6,683 nt of DNA, taken from NCBI GenBank assembly GCA_035493895.1, contig DATJHM010000030.1, positions 1 to 6,683 of the forward strand, in the 5' to 3' direction. The notes under the pieces are model-generated. The model had not been told where the DNA came from, did not search any database, and worked only from the letters and a program-made list of their open reading frames with translations. A program made the translations under genes and the position numbers. Below, piece by piece: positions 5,688-6,683 of the stretch. Position 1 is the first letter of the stretch. Each line of letters begins with the position of its first letter. Origin of the DNA: DATJHM01 sp035493895. Lineage in GTDB: Bacteria; Chloroflexota; Ktedonobacteria; Ktedonobacterales; Ktedonobacteraceae.

Positions 5688-6683
5688 CAGTGTTGAATAT
5701 CCTTCTGTAGAGCCTGAGGCACCGCAGTGGCATCACCGGAGACCGTGATGGGCGTGGATAGGAGGCCATTGTTGGCAAGAATACTCTGCCCTTGCGAGGT
5801 GAGGAGGAAATTCACAAAGGCGATAGCTCCTGCTTGATTCTGCGAAGTGCTCGGAATTGTGACGGTATAGATGACAGGGCCACCTTTACTGACCTGTTTC
5901 GTTTGCGGATTCGTCCATTGGGCTTTCGCGTAGTCTGAAGCCAGCGCGGGATTGCCCAGATTGATCTGATCAGGCAGCGTAATATAAGGTATATGAGCGG
6001 CTTTTGCCTCATTAATATAGAAGAAACCTGCATCCAGCTGTCCGGCCCCGATGCGCGCTACCAGCTCCTCTTCCGGGAAAATCTGGTTGGTATTCTCATT
6101 GCTCCCCAGAACCTTTTGCTCCAGCCCGGGCTGATGATAATACTGTTCGGCAAGCTCCATAAGATAGATAGTGGCCTGCCCTTTTGGATCAAGGATAGGA
6201 TCGGTTCTGCCAATACGCATGCCGGGCTCTTCCAGCACCTGATACCAGGGCTTGCTACCATTAGCGGCGGCCTGGAAATCGCTGGCGAAATGGCTCCTGG
6301 GATTATAGCCGATTACCATCTCAGAGCGTGCAAAGTTGGCGTACCAGGAGACATAATTGCCATTCGCTGATCCCATCAACTGCTTGTTGGTCGCGGGAGA
6401 AGCGCTGATGAAAATATCGGGACGATGAAGATGTCCTTTGATTTCGTTTGCCAGGGCCACTGATCCTTTGGCCTCTCCCTGAAACGTGTAGCCGGTGTTT
6501 TTTTTAAATGCGGGGGCAATCTGGTTTTCCATAATGCTCACCAGCGAGCCAGCATACATCACCTGAACGTTGCCGCTGCCCTTCGCGGCCGTCGTCGGCG
6601 TTGCCGCTGGCGTTGATGAGGCCGGCGTGGTTGATGAACCGCAAGCGCTAAAGAGTACGATACACAAAGAGAGACAACAGAAC
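5687..6683 (-). CDS. wtpA: Molybdate/tungstate-binding lipoprotein, WtpA/ModA-like (5' end beyond window)
   Basis: This extracellular lipid-anchored protein delivers the oxyanion to the permease. The frame is open to the window edge: codons upstream of 6667 read FCCLSL and continue the hydrophobic core of a signal peptide into the lipobox LFSAC (Cys codon at 6643-6641), so the true start is outside. A Ser/Thr/Pro/Ala linker of about 20 residues follows the cysteine. The mature domain begins VQVMYAGSL, with the AGSL motif typical of WtpA, then GEAKGSVALANEI, GRTDPILDPKGQ and LPDQINLGNP, all WtpA-like rather than classical ModA. The Asp of GRTDP (codon 6202-6200) and the Glu of YINEA (6010-6008) are 64 residues apart, close to the Asp153/Glu218 spacing I recall for the archaeal WtpA-type protein that binds tungstate six-coordinately. 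It is the first gene of the operon here. Tungstate versus molybdate preference is inference. Confidence 0.84.
   Translation of the reverse strand, partial: FCCLSLCIVLFSACGSSTTPASSTPAATPTTAAKGSGNVQVMYAGSLVSIMENQIAPAFKKNTGYTFQGEAKGSVALANEIKGHLHRPDIFISASPATNKQLMGSANGNYVSWYANFARSEMVIGYNPRSHFASDFQAAANGSKPWYQVLEEPGMRIGRTDPILDPKGQATIYLMELAEQYYHQPGLEQKVLGSNENTNQIFPEEELVARIGAGQLDAGFFYINEAKAAHIPYITLPDQINLGNPALASDYAKAQWTNPQTKQVSKGGPVIYTVTIPSTSQNQAGAIAFVNFLLTSQGQSILANNGLLSTPITVSGDATAVPQALQKDIQH

Noticed and set aside
6665..6667. TTG at 6667 as the start of the binding lipoprotein
   Set aside because: It lies inside the signal-peptide hydrophobic core, and the frame remains open to the window edge, so the gene is partial.
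1..6683. CRISPR arrays, tRNA or rRNA genes, insertion sequences
   Set aside because: No regularly spaced repeats, clover-leaf-like sequence, transposase motifs or terminal inverted repeats were seen.

Overview
The window holds six protein-coding genes in two blocks that converge near position 3600. The mixed, moderately GC-rich coding sequence, Shine-Dalgarno starts and a lipoprotein with a Ser/Thr/Pro/Ala-rich linker after the lipid cysteine suggest a soil bacterium of the Chloroflexota, possibly Ktedonobacteria. That placement is inferred from style and remembered homologues and is only moderately secure.

Left block (1-3525). A two-domain extradiol dioxygenase of the catechol 2,3-dioxygenase type lies on the minus strand (1-972). 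It diverges from a plus-strand pair: an aryl-aldehyde (benzaldehyde/vanillin-type) NAD(P)-dependent dehydrogenase (1420-2892) and, 51 bp later, a DJ-1/PfpI-family protein (2944-3525) that closely resembles one domain of plant DJ-1D glyoxalase III. The 447-bp divergent gap is AT-rich and contains a near-consensus plus-strand promoter (TTGACT-17-TATACT), weaker minus-strand promoter candidates, a perfect 12-bp palindrome (ATTGTTAACAAT) and other inverted repeats. The block reads as a small module for aromatic ring cleavage and reactive aldehyde or carbonyl disposal. The remaining meta-cleavage pathway genes are not in the window.

Right block (3632-6683). This is a minus-strand operon for molybdate or tungstate uptake. 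In transcription order it encodes a lipoprotein substrate-binding protein of the WtpA/ModA type (its start lies beyond the window end), a ModB-like permease and a ModC-like ATPase. The first two overlap by one base (TGATG) and the last two are 7 nt apart. The blocks meet in a 106-bp convergent gap with weak hairpins that could terminate plus-strand transcription.

The architecture is largely ordinary, and I do not see a new system. The points most worth a second look are a Tyr in the ring-cleavage enzyme where XylE has its acid-base His199, an intact-looking His/His/Glu set in that enzyme's N-terminal domain, the palindrome-rich divergent promoter region, and the pairing of an aldehyde dehydrogenase with a DJ-1D-like protein.
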